From positions 27,987,452-28,051,451 of the forward strand of contig OX637294.1 of NCBI GenBank assembly GCA_951799445.1: a stretch of 64,000 nt of DNA. The letters are read 5' to 3'. Origin of the DNA: Pseudisothecium myosuroides. Taxonomy: Eukaryota > Streptophyta > Bryopsida > Hypnales > Lembophyllaceae. The translations under genes were made by a program, and so were the position numbers. The notes beneath the pieces were generated by a model. It was not told the origin of the DNA. It made no database searches and was given only the letters and a program-made list of their open reading frames with translations. Shown here in pieces: positions 46,141-57,400 of this stretch (position 1 is the stretch's first letter; the number at the start of each line of letters is the position of its first letter).

Positions 46141-47129
46141 GTGCTTTCAAGCCCCCCTAATCGGTTCAAGACTACTACAGCAAGAGAGCAAGACAGTGAA
46201 TGCTCTCTTTGCTTCTAAGGTTTTTTTGGGGGGGTGAGGGAGGGATGTAGGCAGGCAGAGGGAGGTGATGTAGCAAGCGTAGCTGTGGCTATGTCACTTC
46301 CCTCTGCCTGTGTCAGTGTCAAAGGGAAGTGGAAGTGGAAGCGGAGGAAGCAGTAGCTGCAAGGCTTCAAAACCCTAAACCTACCACAAGCTGCCCAACG
46401 GCTTCACAACAATGCTTCAAAACCTTTAGGGCAAGCGCTGCAGTTGTTCCTTTCTCCGTGCTTGGTGACCCGAGAGTTCCAGGTTGAACAGTGTAGAGAA
46501 TGGAATAGACACAGACGCAAGGGAGCAGAAGGCCGTAATTTGTTTGACTGAAGCGAAGGGTTTAGGGTTTAGGAGACCACAAAGAAAACAGACAAACTCT
46601 GTCGTGGTGCAAACGAGAGAAGGCTCAATCCCTTGTCTCTTGTTGTCGTGAGTTCTAGTTCGATTTAGATCTAGGGTTGGAAGTGACCGGTTTTAGTCTT
46701 TACTTAGGATGCGGCTAAGGATATCAGAGGATGTTAGGTTTTTGGGAAACAGGGGTCCATGGTTTTGTTGCAGTCCAGACACCATTTCAAGGGGCAAAGA
46801 GGATTGCTTAGCCCGTGGATTTTAGAACTTCCAGTTCTGGTGTCACTCAAGGCCTCAAGGGATCCTTGGATTCTAAAAATCGAACTAACTGCCTGCATCA
46901 ACAACAACTATCTTGCCCGAGGCTCCTGAAAAGGACTATCAGAATCCTACAAAGTGTTTTAGGGTAAGCATTGCATTTAATAATGACACCATACATTCAA
47001 GTCTCTATATTTGTGTAGAGAAAGATTTGAATTTTGTCTCTCCGCTAATTGGCAAGTTTACTCTAGGTATGTTTTGAGAGTATTGTGCTGATACTTCCCT
47101 CCCACCATTCGTCGGTGAAATGGAATTCT
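46141..47129. other. GC-richer region ahead of the relic genes
   Basis: It differs from the AT-rich surroundings: G-rich runs, a 'gtggaagtggaagcgg' purine stretch, and a 'gggtttagggtttagg' run at 46558. It looks like old promoter or 5' leader sequence. No protein is recognised. Confidence 0.4.
46252..46310. other. Short stem-loop, 23-bp stem
   Basis: 'caggcagagggaggtgatg' (46252 on) pairs with the segment ending 'cacttccctctgcctg' (46310), giving a 23-bp stem with three mismatches (partly G-T) and a 13-nt loop. The sequence does not match plant microRNAs I know. The loop is shorter than usual for a plant miRNA precursor. Confidence 0.5.
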
Positions 47130-47545
47130 CAGTGTTGTAAAAGAAGACGGCGCGTCAAGCTCCTCAAATGCGTCCTTTTCAGAAAGTTCCGTAGCATCCC
47201 CTCGCGCTAAAACCCGCATTTCTCCAGAACCCGTTGCGACCCGATGTTGGTGGTCATCGTGTAAGCCTGGATGCGCGCCAGCCCGAACTCTTGGAAGCCC
47301 GCTTGCACAGCCACTTTCGTTGCCTGAGTGGCGATCCCCTTGCCTCAAAACTCCTTCGCCAATATGTAGCTCAAATTGCCACGGACAGCGTGGGCATTCA
47401 CTCCCATGGTGAGCTAAATGGCGCCGGCTGGTACACCATTCACACAGATGAGTCGGTACCACGGGTGAGGCGCCACTGTCACGGCGAAGTAGCGCTCAAG
47501 CTCCACATCCGAGCAAAGACTGGCGTTCGGGGTGGTGGGTGAGTT
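47130..47545 (-). pseudogene. GNAT-family N-acetyltransferase relic
   Basis: GNAT enzymes transfer acetyl from acetyl-CoA to an amine. One minus-strand frame reads HPWYRLICVNGVPAGAI, stop, LTMGVN, GNLSYILAKEF, stop, GKGIATQATKVAVQAGFQEF, then ARIQAYTMTTNIGSQRVLEK, CGF, stop, REGMLRNFLKR. These match plant GNATs block by block (HPWFRAIC, VGAIS, LGYVLAKEFWGKGIAT, NVGSQRVLEKAGFxREG). The three stops are TAG 47414-47416, TGA 47345-47347 (at the usual Trp of FWGKG) and TAG 47207-47209. No frameshift occurs within the domain, so decay is mostly by point mutation. The N-terminal third is missing or in an unseen exon. GC content is far above the window average. Confidence 0.85.
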
Positions 47546-47942
47546 AGAATGGTTCACTGCTTATTCCAATGCAAGAATTTGTGAACGTTTAGATGAATTT
47601 CATACCACGTTCAGCAGCCAGGATCGTTTTCGTATTATTTGATGGCAGATTATTCCGATTTCTTTGTGGTCTGCTTAGTTTTCTTCGTGCCCATCAAGGA
47701 GTAATTCTTTTCATTAGACTGTACCTTGTCGACTTGAATTGAGAGTTTATGGCGTTCTACAGCCTTTCAAAACAAGTTCAGAGACCGACTTTAGTGTGAG
47801 GTATAATAACTTATACTGTATATCTTGTTCAACAGAACAGGACAAACTCTAGCAATTGCAGGATCCACTGGCTTGATTGTAATTTACTTCTTAGCGTCGA
47901 CGCCGTTGGATAGAGCCTCCGTCAGAATTGCTCGATTTGTAG

Positions 47943-48080
47943 ATGCAATCACTCATCGGAGTGTCTGAGGAGCGAGCACGCGTCGAAGGAGTGAAGATCG
48001 ACACCCGGGTCGCGGGTACTCCTGCAGTGAGCTTGTGGAGGAAGGTTTGCAAGCATTTTCTGCCGCAAGTAGAGTTTTGA
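47943..48080 (+). CDS. Possible short upstream exon (45 codons), unrecognised
   Basis: ATG-started frame MQSLIGVSEERARV... through IDTRVAGTPAVSLWRK to a stop, GC-rich and coding-like, with a possible donor (AAG before GTTTGC) inside. Position and composition would fit an upstream exon of the bZIP relic that follows, but no family motif supports that. Confidence 0.25.
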   Translation: MQSLIGVSEERARVEGVKIDTRVAGTPAVSLWRKVCKHFLPQVEF

Positions 48081-48304
48081 AATGGTTTTGGAGTTTATGC
48101 TTATGTAGTGGTGATGGAAGTCAGGTGCCCATTTGTCAATGCTGGTGTATTGCCAAAACGGCTTGAAAATGATTTCAAAGCTCTTTCTACAACCGCCTGT
48201 TATCTAGAGCATATTTGGTTTCGTTATCATACTCTCACCTAATCGTTGTGTACATGAAATACTATATTTTAGCGGAATCTTTTTCATGGAATGTTCTTGT
48301 TGCC

Positions 48305-49981
48305 ATTTCTGAACCATCGGCGTCGTTCCCAGGATTGACAGAGAACATTTCGCCAGGCTTCGTGAAAGCAAGTTTTTCCAAACACAGCAACCCAGACACG
48401 AAACCTTGGCGGCAACATCTTACACCCGAGTGTGTGTCCCCAAACCTGGGTCCCAAGAGCTTGTACTGAAGGCCAAGAAGCACGTAACCTTGGCTACCCC
48501 GAATTCTAGAAGTGACGGTCCATTCGGAGCCCCCTGAAAAACTCCTGCTCACTGGAGTGGTAGTAGTAGTAGTGGTACTAGTTTTAGTGGTGCTACTCCC
48601 AGCTTTGAGAATCAGTCCACTGCTTCCGAAAGCAACAGCCACAGTGACGACTCCAATGACGACCTAATTGCAAGGAGTTACGAGAGGTTTGAAGGGCGGA
48701 GTGAGGAAGGGGAGGGCTCTCCTGAAGGGTGCACAAGCTCGGATCAAGTGGATCCCAAGAAAGCCAAACGGTATTGACTGCAACTCATTTGAAAAATTCC
48801 AAAGAATTTAAATTTTAGAATTTTAGAATAGGATTGAGATCGGCCTCTTTTGTGCCGCTCGCTTTTAGATACTGATGCATGCGGAGAGGTGCAATACTGT
48901 TTGATGCAAGTCCTTTGGAAGAAAAGTTTAAGTTGGTTGTCAAAGTAGTTGAACGCGTCTTGTTGAACATCTTTGGTGCAGGTTCGAACTTGCACAAATA
49001 TGAGGCTGTCGAATGGAATGAAGAGTTAACCCAAAGAATGTTAGCCCTCATTTAGCTGCGCATTTCTGTCCTGAGGTGAGAATCTCAGGCCTTAGTATTG
49101 CTCTGATGGAATGTTTTCTTCTATGTGTTGCTGGTATCATTAATTTGCATTGCGTCCAATCTGCAATCATACGTTACTGAGAGTTTTGTTGGATGTTACT
49201 CTGCAGTTGCTCGAGGGGGTAGGTGGTCAATTTTGAGTGTTTGGAGTATACACAACTAATTTTTTCTTGGAGAGAGCTATGGACAATGAGACATACATCC
49301 CCTTTGGTGTTGAGCGCATCATTTTAGGTTAGTCCGTCATTATAAAACCTCCGCCGATTGTCCCTTTTGGAAGCAAGCTTCGCTAGGTTTACGCGAGCGC
49401 AATTGAAAATTCCTTGGAGTGAGGTGATCATCCAATCTGCAATCATACGTTACGATACTTGGAGATTTACTCAATTGGGGAGGGTAAGCTTAGATATTGG
49501 GGTTGTTCATGTGAGATGTTGTGGTTTAGGTTTCTTGCTTTTCATGAGTTGCAATATCTGTTGCAGCTTTCTTTCAGTGTATGGGATTAGAAGATATTGC
49601 CAGTCATACATGATACTTTGTGTTTCTGTTGAAGTCAAGTTTTGAAGCTTGTTGTGTTCATTAAACATTGTTGATGCAACAAGTTGTCTTGATGAAATTT
49701 TGTCATTTTAAGTTGGCAAGACTATTGTGGTGCAGGACAACAATAAGTTGCGGTGAATTTGGAGACGATTGTGAACGACTTGGTGTGAAGATTCCGCTTG
49801 CTATTCACTGTATTATTCTTAGTTCAAAAAGGCCATGACCGTGGTTAGTGGCCACCAAATTAAAGTACTTCATTGAGTTTTGTTAGCCAGCTTTGCATTT
49901 AGTCTTAAGGTAAGAGGTTCTCAATGCACCCATTTGAGAGCTGAAATTGAATTTAGACAGGCCAAACTTCTCGAAAGGTAG
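48305..49981 (+). pseudogene. Group C bZIP transcription factor relic (Opaque2/BZIP10-like)
   Basis: Group C bZIPs are nuclear dimeric DNA-binding factors. Exon 48305-48770 reads RIDREHFARLRESKF, SQELV, DGPFGAP, stop (48535-48537), then a Ser-rich TPSFENQSTASES, SHSDDSNDDL and DQVDPKKAKR. Acidic/Ser stretches before K-R-x-K-R, with SQELV and GPFG upstream, resemble group C proteins. The exon ends in CG before GTATTG. A 266-bp intron ends in AAAG at 49036 and the next exon completes R-M-L-A, the expected start of the basic region (RMLSNRESARRS). A phase-2 intron at this place is typical of plant bZIP genes. The basic region is ruined: a stop and small indels replace NRESARRS. A zipper-like piece (THLRAEIEFRQAKLLER) remains at 49919-49981. 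Confidence 0.6.
49155..49453 (+). repeat. 23-bp direct repeat
   Basis: 'ccaatctgcaatcatacgtt' occurs at about 49156 and 49432 (276 bp apart) inside the bZIP relic's presumed intron region. This suggests a local duplication during decay. Confidence 0.8.
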
Positions 49982-50832
49982 ATGGAAGTGACATCTCACA
50001 CATGCCTACGTCATGAAATGTAAACTATTTGTATATTCTTGATACTGTTTATACAAAAAATTTCAATATTTGTACTAAGGATTGTGGATGGCATAATATT
50101 CCAATACCTTGAGTGTTTGTTTGTTGTATGATATTGAGTACATTTTTTAATTGAATTTTGTGAACAGTGAATGAATTCCTCACAATCTTGGATGATGGTT
50201 ACAAAAAAAAATTCTAAAAAAATTTGTGTTTACATAAAAAGAGGAAAAAATATGGCATTTAACAATGTATTAGCAATTTGGAAGTTATGACATGAGTCAT
50301 AAAAAGTACCAAATTAAAGTTAAGAGTAAAATTGAAAATATAAAAGTTATTATTCATTTTTATTAAATTGCAATTTCAATGTAATTTTAAAGATGACTTT
50401 GATTGTATTGATGGTCCTTTGTAGTCCATTCAAGTTTATGATTTTAACTTCAAAGTTATTGTAATATTGATAAAATCTTCTTACTTTGGTGCAGGTGAAG
50501 TGTTTGGAGGTGTAAACTTCATCATCCTATGTGTTGAATTTATACAACATTGGAATTAGGTAAGTTGTTCATATTTGAAATGCTTTTTTATTTGATTTCA
50601 TCAATTATGTATTTGTGATTTGGTAACAACAGTGTATATTTACACTTTTTTGTGCTTCCCAAAAAGGTTGTACTATCTTAGTGATTTAGCATCACATTCG
50701 ATTTCTTTGTAATTATTTGTGATTGTTTGTATTTGGTGAGTTAACCTTAGTAAATAGTTTTTTTAATTTCTAAATCCAAAATATTGCTTGTTGTTTAGAA
50801 GACTTGACCTCAATTATGCAAATTTGGTTTAG
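49982..50832. other. Gene-free AT-rich stretch
   Basis: No supported gene or repeat. Confidence 0.5.
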
Positions 50833-51466
50833 GCTAGTTGTTGTATTCCAAACTATATATTTAAAACTTTAAAAGCTTGACAATTTGAAGTAAATGTAAA
50901 AGACTTTATAATTTTAAAAGAATTGTTGGAGAATGCCTCCGCATTGGCTTTAAATAAAGGCCCTGACTTTAATTTATTAAACCAGGGTTGGATGTTAAAG
51001 CCGTTTTCTACTGGATAAAGGTAGGGTGTTTATTTATTAAACCTCTATTGGATGCCACGTGGTTAATTTGCGCTTTTGGGTTCATGGCTTCTTCCAATGA
51101 TTATTAAAAAAGAAAGTTAATTGAATAATTTAACATTTTAATTTTGAATGCTAGTTGTTGTATTCCAAACTATATATTTAAAACTTTAAAAGCTTGACAA
51201 TTTGAAGTGAATGTAAAAGACTTTATAATTTTAAAAGAATTGTTGGAGAATGCCTCCGCATTGGCTTTAAATAAAGGCCCTGACTTTAATTTATTAAACC
51301 AGGGTTGGATGTTAAAGCCGTTTTCTACTGGATAAAGGTAGGGTGTTTATTTATTAAACCTCTATTGGATGCCACGTGGTTAATTTGCGCTTTTGGGTTC
51401 ATGGCTTCTTCCAATGATTGTTAAAAAAGGAAGTTATTTGAATAATTTAACATTTTAATTTTAAAA
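50833..51466 (+). repeat. Tandem duplication, two units of 317 bp
   Basis: Unit 1 starts 'gctagttgttgtattcc' at 50833 and unit 2 at 51150. The units differ at only a handful of positions (for example 'agtaaatg' versus 'agtgaatg', and near the unit ends), so the duplication is recent. Each unit includes a GC-richer core with the inverted pair 'ggctttaa' / 'ttaaagcc' and the phrase 'gatgccacgtggttaat', which contains a G-box core (CACGTG). Confidence 0.95.
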
Positions 51467-51528
51467 TGATAGGTTAATTTTTAGAGTATGAGTTTTGAAA
51501 TTTAAAGAACTAATTATCAAATTAATAT

Positions 51529-51790
51529 TTAACCCCTAAAAGACCAGCATGCATTTTTTGGTTGTATAGAAATTTTGGCCAGGTATGTGTAACTAGAGAT
51601 TTCTATATTTTAAGCTAAAATTTTAATAAAAGGTGAACACAAGGAGTATCTTTCATATGCACTAAATTTTAGCACATTTAAAAATAGTAGTCAAAAGTTA
51701 TGGCCAAATATGTTATTTTTTTTTGTAACTGGGCAGTTTGGACAGCAAAAAAAATTTGGCAAAATTTTTTTATTTTTTGTTTAATATTTT
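51529..51790 (+). mobile_element. TTAA-family element, left part
   Basis: Starts TTAACCCCTAAAAGACC and follows the reference copy through 'cattttttggttgtatag', 'gtgcactaaatttt'-like and 'agtcaaaagttatgg' blocks. Similarity ends near 51790 after 'gggcagtttgg'. Confidence 0.7.
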
Positions 51791-52040
51791 TTTGAATATT
51801 TGAATTAAAGTGGGAATGACCAGCCTGTGACCCAACTTGTGTGAGTGAGCTGGAATGTTGCCCAGTTTAAGGGTGCAAACATGGCTCCTTGACTTTACAA
51901 AGGAATTTTTGGGTTGCAAGGTTGGTTGCTCATTCACTCACATCCCAATTAGCATCAGGTTAGACACCCATGAGGGTCTTTTCAATTGAAAAAGTAAATT
52001 AATTGAGAACGTTAAAGCATCCTAGTCTAAACAACAATTT

Positions 52041-52370
52041 GAATTTATATTTGGCACAGTGGAAAATCCAGTGGCATTCTTGTAGAGAATATAAAGCCTG
52101 TTGTCATTTGAATTTAGATTTGGTGCAATAGAAATTCCAATGGCATTTCTACACAGAATGTAAAGCTTGCTCTCATGGCTACAATAGTTCAAAATTGGAA
52201 GTTTGCATAATGAGAGCACTACATCATGCCGGATCCTAAAACCAAAACAATGTAAAGTCTTCTACTCTTAAACTACAGTAGTTCAAAATCTGAAGTTTGC
52301 ACAATGAGAAAACTTTGTCATGCCGAACCTTGAACCAAAAGAACAGATATGCTATAGTAGCCATGGATGT
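52041..52370. repeat. Two neighbouring imperfect tandem repeats (69 bp and 94 bp periods)
   Basis: 'gaatttatatttgg' (52041) and 'gaatttagatttgg' (52110) start a pair with period 69. 'ctacaatagttcaaaat' (52179) and 'ctacagtagttcaaaat' (52273) start a pair with period 94. They lie just downstream of the 52503-53069 gene and may fall in its 3' UTR or intergenic tail. Confidence 0.75.
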
Positions 52371-52502
52371 TGTAGTAGCCATGAACAAGGCAAGAACAAG
52401 TGCAAGGCTTATATGAACAAAATGGACACTGAACTAAGTATCCCACTTCCAAACAATGCAATCTCCAAACCATAAGTAGCAAGAACACTAAGGCTTGGAC
52501 AT

Positions 52503-53069
52503 CTATGGTCCATTATAATCAGCTTCGCCGTCTATGATGAATTGGAAGTCTGTGCTGAATTGGAAAAAGGATGCCATGCCGGACATGAATTGAGGTGCTG
52601 AATCAGAAGAGGTGTCATCATCTATGAGGGAGCCCATGTTTGAGCTCTGGATCTCATCCTCCTGCAATCCACCTTGTCCCACTTGCTCAAGCTGGTTCTC
52701 AAAGCCCAAACTCAAATCTCTCCCTGAATCCACATTTGATGGGTAGTTAACTTCTTGGTCGGAGTAGTACACATTGTCCTCCTCAGGCCAGTCATCCCAC
52801 TCATTTTGAAAAGGTTTGCAAATCTTAAAGTGGTAACCATTTTCAGCCATCTCTGCCAGAAACGCAACGCCAGAGTATAATTCCATTTTCCGGAATTCCC
52901 TATTCGTTGCCTTTGTCCAATGTAACTCCTCACCATTGGCTTTATCTAGCAGAGCCCTCACGTCATCTCCACCAAAGAAAGGGAGCTTCCCCTTTGTCCG
53001 CTCTACTTCACTATCAACCCCTTTCAGATAATTACGTAGTTGAGACTTGGTTTTAGGTAGGCATGCCAT
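52503..53069 (-). CDS. Orphan acidic 188-aa protein
   Basis: I do not recognise this protein. The ATG at 53069 has a good context (AATATGGC). The N-terminal half looks folded and charged (KSQLRNYLKGVDSEVERTKG, FFGGDDVRALLDKANGEELH, REFRKMELYSGVAFLAEM). The C-terminal half is acidic, with Asp/Glu/Ser/Gln stretches (NEWDDWPEEDN, EDEIQSSN, DDDTSSDS), and ends FQFIIDGEADYNGP. No membrane segment or signal peptide. It is of similar size and C-terminal character to the 18924-19562 protein but not visibly homologous. Composition is clearly coding-like. The gene is isolated and begins 130 bp from a TTAA-family element. Confidence 0.65.
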   Translation of the reverse strand: MACLPKTKSQLRNYLKGVDSEVERTKGKLPFFGGDDVRALLDKANGEELHWTKATNREFRKMELYSGVAFLAEMAENGYHFKICKPFQNEWDDWPEEDNVYYSDQEVNYPSNVDSGRDLSLGFENQLEQVGQGGLQEDEIQSSNMGSLIDDDTSSDSAPQFMSGMASFFQFSTDFQFIIDGEADYNGP

Positions 53070-53198
53070 ATTAACAATAGTCTATCCAACAGCATTCAAC
53101 TCAACAACAAACAAGCACAAACATTCCCGAAATAAGTGAGAACTGCAAATGAGGAGTTTTTGTTCGCCAGTAGTTATGGAACCTCTATTCTAACCTCT

Positions 53199-53850
53199 CA
53201 ATCCCAAAGTCTCCTTAAAGGACACTTAGGATTTTAGGCAAGCACGTGTAACCTGAAATTTTGATTTGATTTGATTTTTTGAAATTTTCTTTGAAGATAG
53301 GGAATCAAATTAGCTTTCCAGTGGTATAGTTTTTTTTCAATTGGTGCCTAGGAGCAAGAATTTTGCCATTTGAAGTCTTAAAAGCAATTCACTGAGCAAA
53401 AAAAAAAGAGGAAAAAAATTATTTTTATTTTTATTTTTAATTTTTTCTTGAAAGATTATGTTTTTGTCTATGTTTGAAGCTTTGGTTCATTCTATTTAAA
53501 CTAAAAATGAGAAAGTAATGTATAATCTTGTTTTTAGGGCAATCTAAGCATTTTCTCCAAAAAACAACTTATAAAATAATTTTTGGATGCAAATTTAAAA
53601 TTCTTTGAAATATGTTTTTGGCATGGTCAAGTTTGTTTTTAAAAACAATCCCACCATTGGAAATATGGTCTTTCAATTCCATCTTAGAGCTATTAAGAAT
53701 TTAGTGTTTTGTTCAAACTTGGACCTACTTCTACTTAACAATTTTTTTATATGTGAAAATTAAGTTTTGATATCCTGAATTTTTTTCCTAGACTCTCAAT
53801 TCAAATGTTCAACATAAAAAATGTGAACTTTATGGCGTGTACTTCAACAG
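53199..53850 (+). mobile_element. TTAA-family element, 58761 subtype, right end lost
   Basis: A degenerate start (CAATCCCAAAGTCTCCTT) is followed by 'aaaggacacttaggatttt' and a body collinear with 58761-59420, including 'ggacctacttctacttaaca' and 'ctcaacataaaaa'-like blocks. It stops matching near 53850. Confidence 0.65.
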
Positions 53851-53884
53851 GCTTGTGTTAAAAACAAAGAAAAGAAAAGAAAAG

Positions 53885-54240
53885 AAATCTACTAGGGTCA
53901 CTGCCAAATCTATAGGCTCCACACCTTCAAATCTTTGACGCGAGCGCTATTGGAGATTGATTTTTTCTTGGCGGCTCCGGCCATCTTAAAATTCCATAGG
54001 CAGGGTGGTTTGGGTGGATTGCAAAAGGTCAATGGTCAAAGTGCGCATCCCTCATGCGTGTACGCATGATGCTAAATCCTTCATTTGAAGTGGGCCAAGA
54101 AAGTTGGATTTTCCTCGGGGGAAAACACAAGAATTTTTGGTTTTTTGCAAAACTCATTTTCTACAAATCTTACATTTATATTTGCAATAAAAAATCCCAA
54201 GTAATTAGCTCTAAAGAAGTCTAGAGCATACTCTAGGCAC
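53885..54240 (+). repeat. Dispersed repeat, paired with 61385-61740
   Basis: Shared blocks include 'gtgcgcatccctcatgcgtg' versus 'gtgtgcatccctcatgcatg', 'cttcatttgaagtg' and 'tacatttatatttgcaat'. Order and spacing are preserved over about 350 bp. Confidence 0.8.
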
Positions 54241-54440
54241 AGCTCAAAATATATATAGCATTTGTATAATCTAACATATTGATCAATACGCTTGAATATG
54301 TAGCGTTGGGAATCCATATAACCACATTAGATATGTTGAAAGTTCATAAGTTGGTGGTCTACATTATTTTTGCATCTTCAAGCTTTATGAATAAATATTG
54401 ATTCAAAGAGGTTTATTATTGCATATTATACTAACTAAGG
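54241..54440 (+). repeat. Dispersed repeat, paired with 63413-63590
   Basis: Shared blocks are 'catttgtat', 'atattgatcaa', 'atgttgaaagttcataagtt' or near variants and 'atcttcaagctttatgaa'. It is contiguous with the repeat at 53885-54240 here, but in the other place the two are 1.67 kb apart. Confidence 0.8.
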
Positions 54441-57400
54441 GCTATTTCACACTATGGCTGGAGTCATGAAGGTTGTTTTGTAGGACTCCTTGCTGGCACT
54501 TGTTGTTCATGGTGTGCACATTCAGTGGATAGGGTGGGACAACTTAACTCCCCAAAATTCTAATGCCCAGCTTCCAATCACCTTGGCCAATTTTGATGCA
54601 ATTTATTGAACTTGTAGAAGGAGGCAAGATGTCCTAGATGAGATGGTAGAGGGGGTAGCACACATCCTTGAGACCATCATTATTTTAAATAATAGTTAAA
54701 TTAAACAAAATTAATATTACAAACAAACAAAATAGAAGTGCACTGGATAAATGTCACCTGGCAAAAGGCATAAAAGTATTCTATAATTTTTAAATTGAAT
54801 TTTTTATTTTTTATTTTTTATTTTTATAATTATTATTTTTCTTTTTTTCTATTTTTCATTTCTATATGCAATACATACATATGCAATTTGTTGGATAAAT
54901 TTTTGAGAGTAATTAAACAATGAAGTCATCCATCGGACACTTTTGGTCTTCAGTATTCTTCAAGGGTTAAGGAACATTCCATATGTACCTTGGATCAAAA
55001 TATTTTTAAGAAAAAAGAGATATCTAACATGTAGTCAAAAGCCTTAACAACATCCTAAGTATTAGAATGCAAATGGGGCTAGTAGATGTAAACGGTCCCA
55101 CTTTAATCTGGCAATCATATTGAAGGAGTATTTAAAATTTCAAGGATGCAAAGATGCAAGGATCACATTGAAAAAGGGAGCAAGGACTACAATAGGACTT
55201 GAGGCTTTTTCAATTGGTTCGAGGTACCTTGCTCAAAAAGCAATCATGAACCAAAGATATGTCTTGTTTTCTTCAATGTACTAGTAATGTACTTGGACAT
55301 TTTAAGAGGTGGTTACTTTTAGTGACCACTGCATTTTAACTTCAAAAATTCATACCTAATTTCATGGAGGTCCTCAAAATATGAAACAAGGGTGTGAGGA
55401 TGTGAAGACCTTGTTCTTCGTCTGCAATTCTATGACCGATTCAGCCTAAAACAAGGAACTTGCTAATTCTACCTCTGCTTCATAGCACTAGAAGGAGGCC
55501 CTGTTTTTTTGGACTTTACCATGAAATAAGGTTGTTTTTTATAACATAAGCTAAGAAGAAGGATTTCGGTCATGGGAGGTTGAATTCATTTCCATATTGC
55601 TGCAAACATGTGGATGAGTGGGTGAAAACAACCGACCTTCTGTCATGTCCGACATCCATATTTCACATAACATTAGGAAAATAAAATGACGTTTTCCAAA
55701 ACGCCCCAAACAACAGGACTATGTCACGTCAGCTTGAGGTTTTGTTTAAGTACTGCAAATTAGCATGAGGTGGTGTAAAACACTAACCATGCATGAAAAA
55801 CACATATGAAGGTCAGGTCCTTTGCATCCTTTCACCAAGGAAATGAAAGGATGGATGAAAAAGTTAAGTTTGCGCTGTAATTTCCATTCCTTTGCCAATA
55901 TAGAGAAAATGTCATTGAAGAGGGAAAAAAAACAATGTGAAATGCGTTTCATTGTACATGAAATCCATTAAACAGTGTGAACCTTTTTTGCGTGTATTTT
56001 CCACTTTTTTGAAATCAGGTCCTTAGTTTTAGAAGGATTCTTTACCCAATGCATCTATTATTTAATCCATCCTTCTCTCATTGCAGTGACTCCATCCCCG
56101 CATTCACCTGCAACTATTAAAAAAAAAGTGAAAGCTACAAATTGAAAGCAACTTTTCATTCCATTGAGTTTGATACCACCTTCCATGCATTCTCTATGGA
56201 GCAATTGTACATATTTTCTTTTGAAAATGAAAAATAATTACAAATTATTCTTTCTATGTATTTGTTTTTTAACACTTATACAATCAATATTGATTCAAAA
56301 AGTTTGCAAAAAGTTTCAAAAAAATTGTCCAACTTGAATGCTAATATCTTCCATTCCATATGGTCAAATTTGATGAAATTTTTACCACATTATCTCAAAC
56401 AAGTGAAGTACAAGATACTACGGCTAGATTCTTAAAAAAATGTTTTTTTTGCTTTTTTGGGTGAATGTAGTAGAAATGGCAGCTTTCTATGGTTTTCGAC
56501 ATTTATTATACCACTTGTATAAATGTGATCAAATTTTTAACTTTTCAATTTTCAAAAAATTTAAAGATAACATGAATCAAATTCTACTCAATTAGCCACA
56601 GTTGTAGTTTGTATCATCTCAAATCACTTGTACAAACAACAATTGCTTTTCAATTGAAATAAAATCCGACTTTGCCCAATATACAACTTTTATGTTTGTA
56701 ATTTTGAATTCATTCACATGAATATAGCATGATCATCAAATGCAAAAAACAAGAAATATAAACAAATTTGTGACGTAGTGTCACCAAAATTTATGCCTAA
56801 ACCAATTGTCTGCAAGTCCAAGCACTAGCAAAACCCAATTGAAGGTGATTTTCATAATTAGCTCCCAAGTCCCTAAAATTGAACGCTCATAAATGTGCTC
56901 AATCTTTAAATGTAATGTAACATTGCATTAATGGAGATAATGTACTGTATAGTCACACTACCAACATTCCGCTACCTGGTACGAAAACGTTGTCTAAAAT
57001 GGGCATGCTATGATGCTCGAGGTACTTAGGCCAAAGAAAACAACGACCTGCAAACTCAAATCCTACAAGTCAAAAGCACAATATTTACAACTTCAAAATA
57101 AAAAATTATTGGATTTCCAATAAAAAATTATATTCAATTCTTCCCAAATGGTTAGGTTTCATCTTTCAAACATCTTATAGAAAATCCTTAGATTCTGCAA
57201 TTTGTTGCTTTCTAGAATATATTGAAGAAAAAGTTGGGGTATATATAAAAATTCTCAAAAGAAATTTATATTTATACTTTAAAAAAATGTAAGTAGAATG
57301 AGATAAGGTTTGCTTCAAAACACTATATTATTAGGAATTTAGATATGGAATTGAAAAATTTAAACTCTAATGGATGTAATGTTGTATTAACCAATTTACA

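Noticed and set aside
47234..47542. 102-codon plus-strand frame over the GNAT relic
   Set aside because: It is the complement shadow of a GC-rich coding relic; the minus-strand frame gives the recognisable GNAT blocks.
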